Below are positions 63,684 to 64,000 of a stretch of DNA of 64,000 nucleotides, piece after piece; within the stretch, counting starts at the first letter, position 1, and every line of letters begins with the position of its first letter. The notes beneath the pieces were generated by a model. The model worked only from the letters and a program-made list of their open reading frames with translations, searched no databases and was not told the origin of the DNA. The translations under genes and the position numbers were made by a program. Where the stretch lies: contig NZ_CP049239.1 of assembly GCF_015679985.1 (NCBI RefSeq), positions 62,001 through 126,000 of the forward strand, written 5' to 3'. The stretch comes from Campylobacter concisus. Lineage in GTDB: Bacteria > Campylobacterota > Campylobacteria > Campylobacterales > Campylobacteraceae.

Positions 63684-64000
63684 TTACTCCTTTACCGCTT
63701 TTGGCAAAATTTTGGCCTTTGCGCTAAGGCTCTCTATCTTTAGCTCGTAAATTTTCATGTTTTTTAGCCCATACTCCGCCGCCACGTCAAAGGTGCTCAT
63801 CGCGTAGGCGGTGTATTTTTGGCTGAGAATTTTTAAAATTTCATATCTTTTGGCTTCATCTTTCACTTCGTAGGCTCTTGTTTTTGCGATGGCGCTTTTA
63901 TATTCAGTCGTAAAAACCTTGCCGCCAAGCGCCTTGCCGTCGTCCTTTATCGCCTCTAGCTCACTATCATTTAGATGTGGGACTTTATTAAAGCTAACGC
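63684..64000 (-). CDS. Protein of unknown function, N-terminal part outside the window
   Basis: The minus-strand frame is open from the window end to the TAA at 63684, about 105 residues of a longer protein: 'FNKVPHLNDSELEAIKDDGKALGGKVFTTEYKSAIAKTR...', ending 'ILPKAVKE'. It is Lys-, Ala- and Glu-rich and probably helical. Not recognised. Its stop codon lies next to the rarA ribosome-binding site, so the two genes are likely co-transcribed. Confidence 0.7.
   Translation of the reverse strand, partial: VSFNKVPHLNDSELEAIKDDGKALGGKVFTTEYKSAIAKTRAYEVKDEAKRYEILKILSQKYTAYAMSTFDVAAEYGLKNMKIYELKIESLSAKAKILPKAVKE

Overview
The window reads as chromosomal DNA of a Campylobacter, most likely of the non-jejuni group around C. 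concisus. The evidence is the AT-rich sequence full of AAATTT words, and a periplasmic arylsulfate sulfotransferase next to a dsbA-dsbB pair. A metE-metF pair and a legionaminic-acid locus of the C. jejuni flagellar-glycan type point the same way. The genus call is an inference from gene content; no rRNA gene is present to settle it.

Region 1 (1-8966) is a tandem array of large, cysteine-free, RTX-like repeat proteins: one cut by the window start, then two complete genes. The two complete genes start with the same 564-bp block, identical base for base, which carries the promoter region, the ribosome-binding site and about 160 codons. That block encodes a LapA-type retention module with a TAAG motif, and after it the proteins diverge completely. 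The layout resembles the sap S-layer antigenic-variation locus of C. fetus. Debris of another such gene lies between genes 1 and 2. A solitary retention-module protein at 17091-17660 has a related upstream palindrome, which ties it to the same system. A two-component system (14669-17000) sits directly in front of it.

Region 2 (9129-14622) holds a substrate-binding protein gene broken by one amber codon, the arylsulfate sulfotransferase astA, a two-domain carboxymuconolactone-decarboxylase-like protein, and dsbA-dsbB, which probably oxidise AstA. Region 3 (17753-24378) is housekeeping: thiD, an RDD membrane protein, a small unknown, purM, coaE, dapF, rpmI-rplT and a C69 dipeptidase. Region 4 (24379-28142) is the methionine segment: a long structured leader, metE and a metF-like gene.

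Region 5 (28254-59040) is a glycan locus of about 31 kb on the plus strand with nearly every gene overlapping or touching the next. It starts with GDP-mannose and GDP-fucose synthesis (manC, gmd, fcl) and a PglK-like ABC flippase. A legionaminic-acid pathway follows (legB, legC, legH, legI, legG, ptmE, legF, ptmF, ptmG, ptmA). Inside it are a PIG-L deacetylase, a formyltransferase-like protein, a class III aminotransferase and a GNAT acetyltransferase, which suggest an altered nonulosonic acid. The distal half is very AT-rich and holds glycosyltransferases, methyltransferases, an epimerase, an AsnB-type amidotransferase, a glycosyltransferase-acyltransferase fusion and a decayed FkbM methyltransferase.

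Region 6 (59045-64000) has gene debris, tRNA-Val(GAC), an alanine/sodium symporter, a gene-poor stretch, an uncharacterised protein, rarA and the 3-prime part of an unknown gene cut by the window end.
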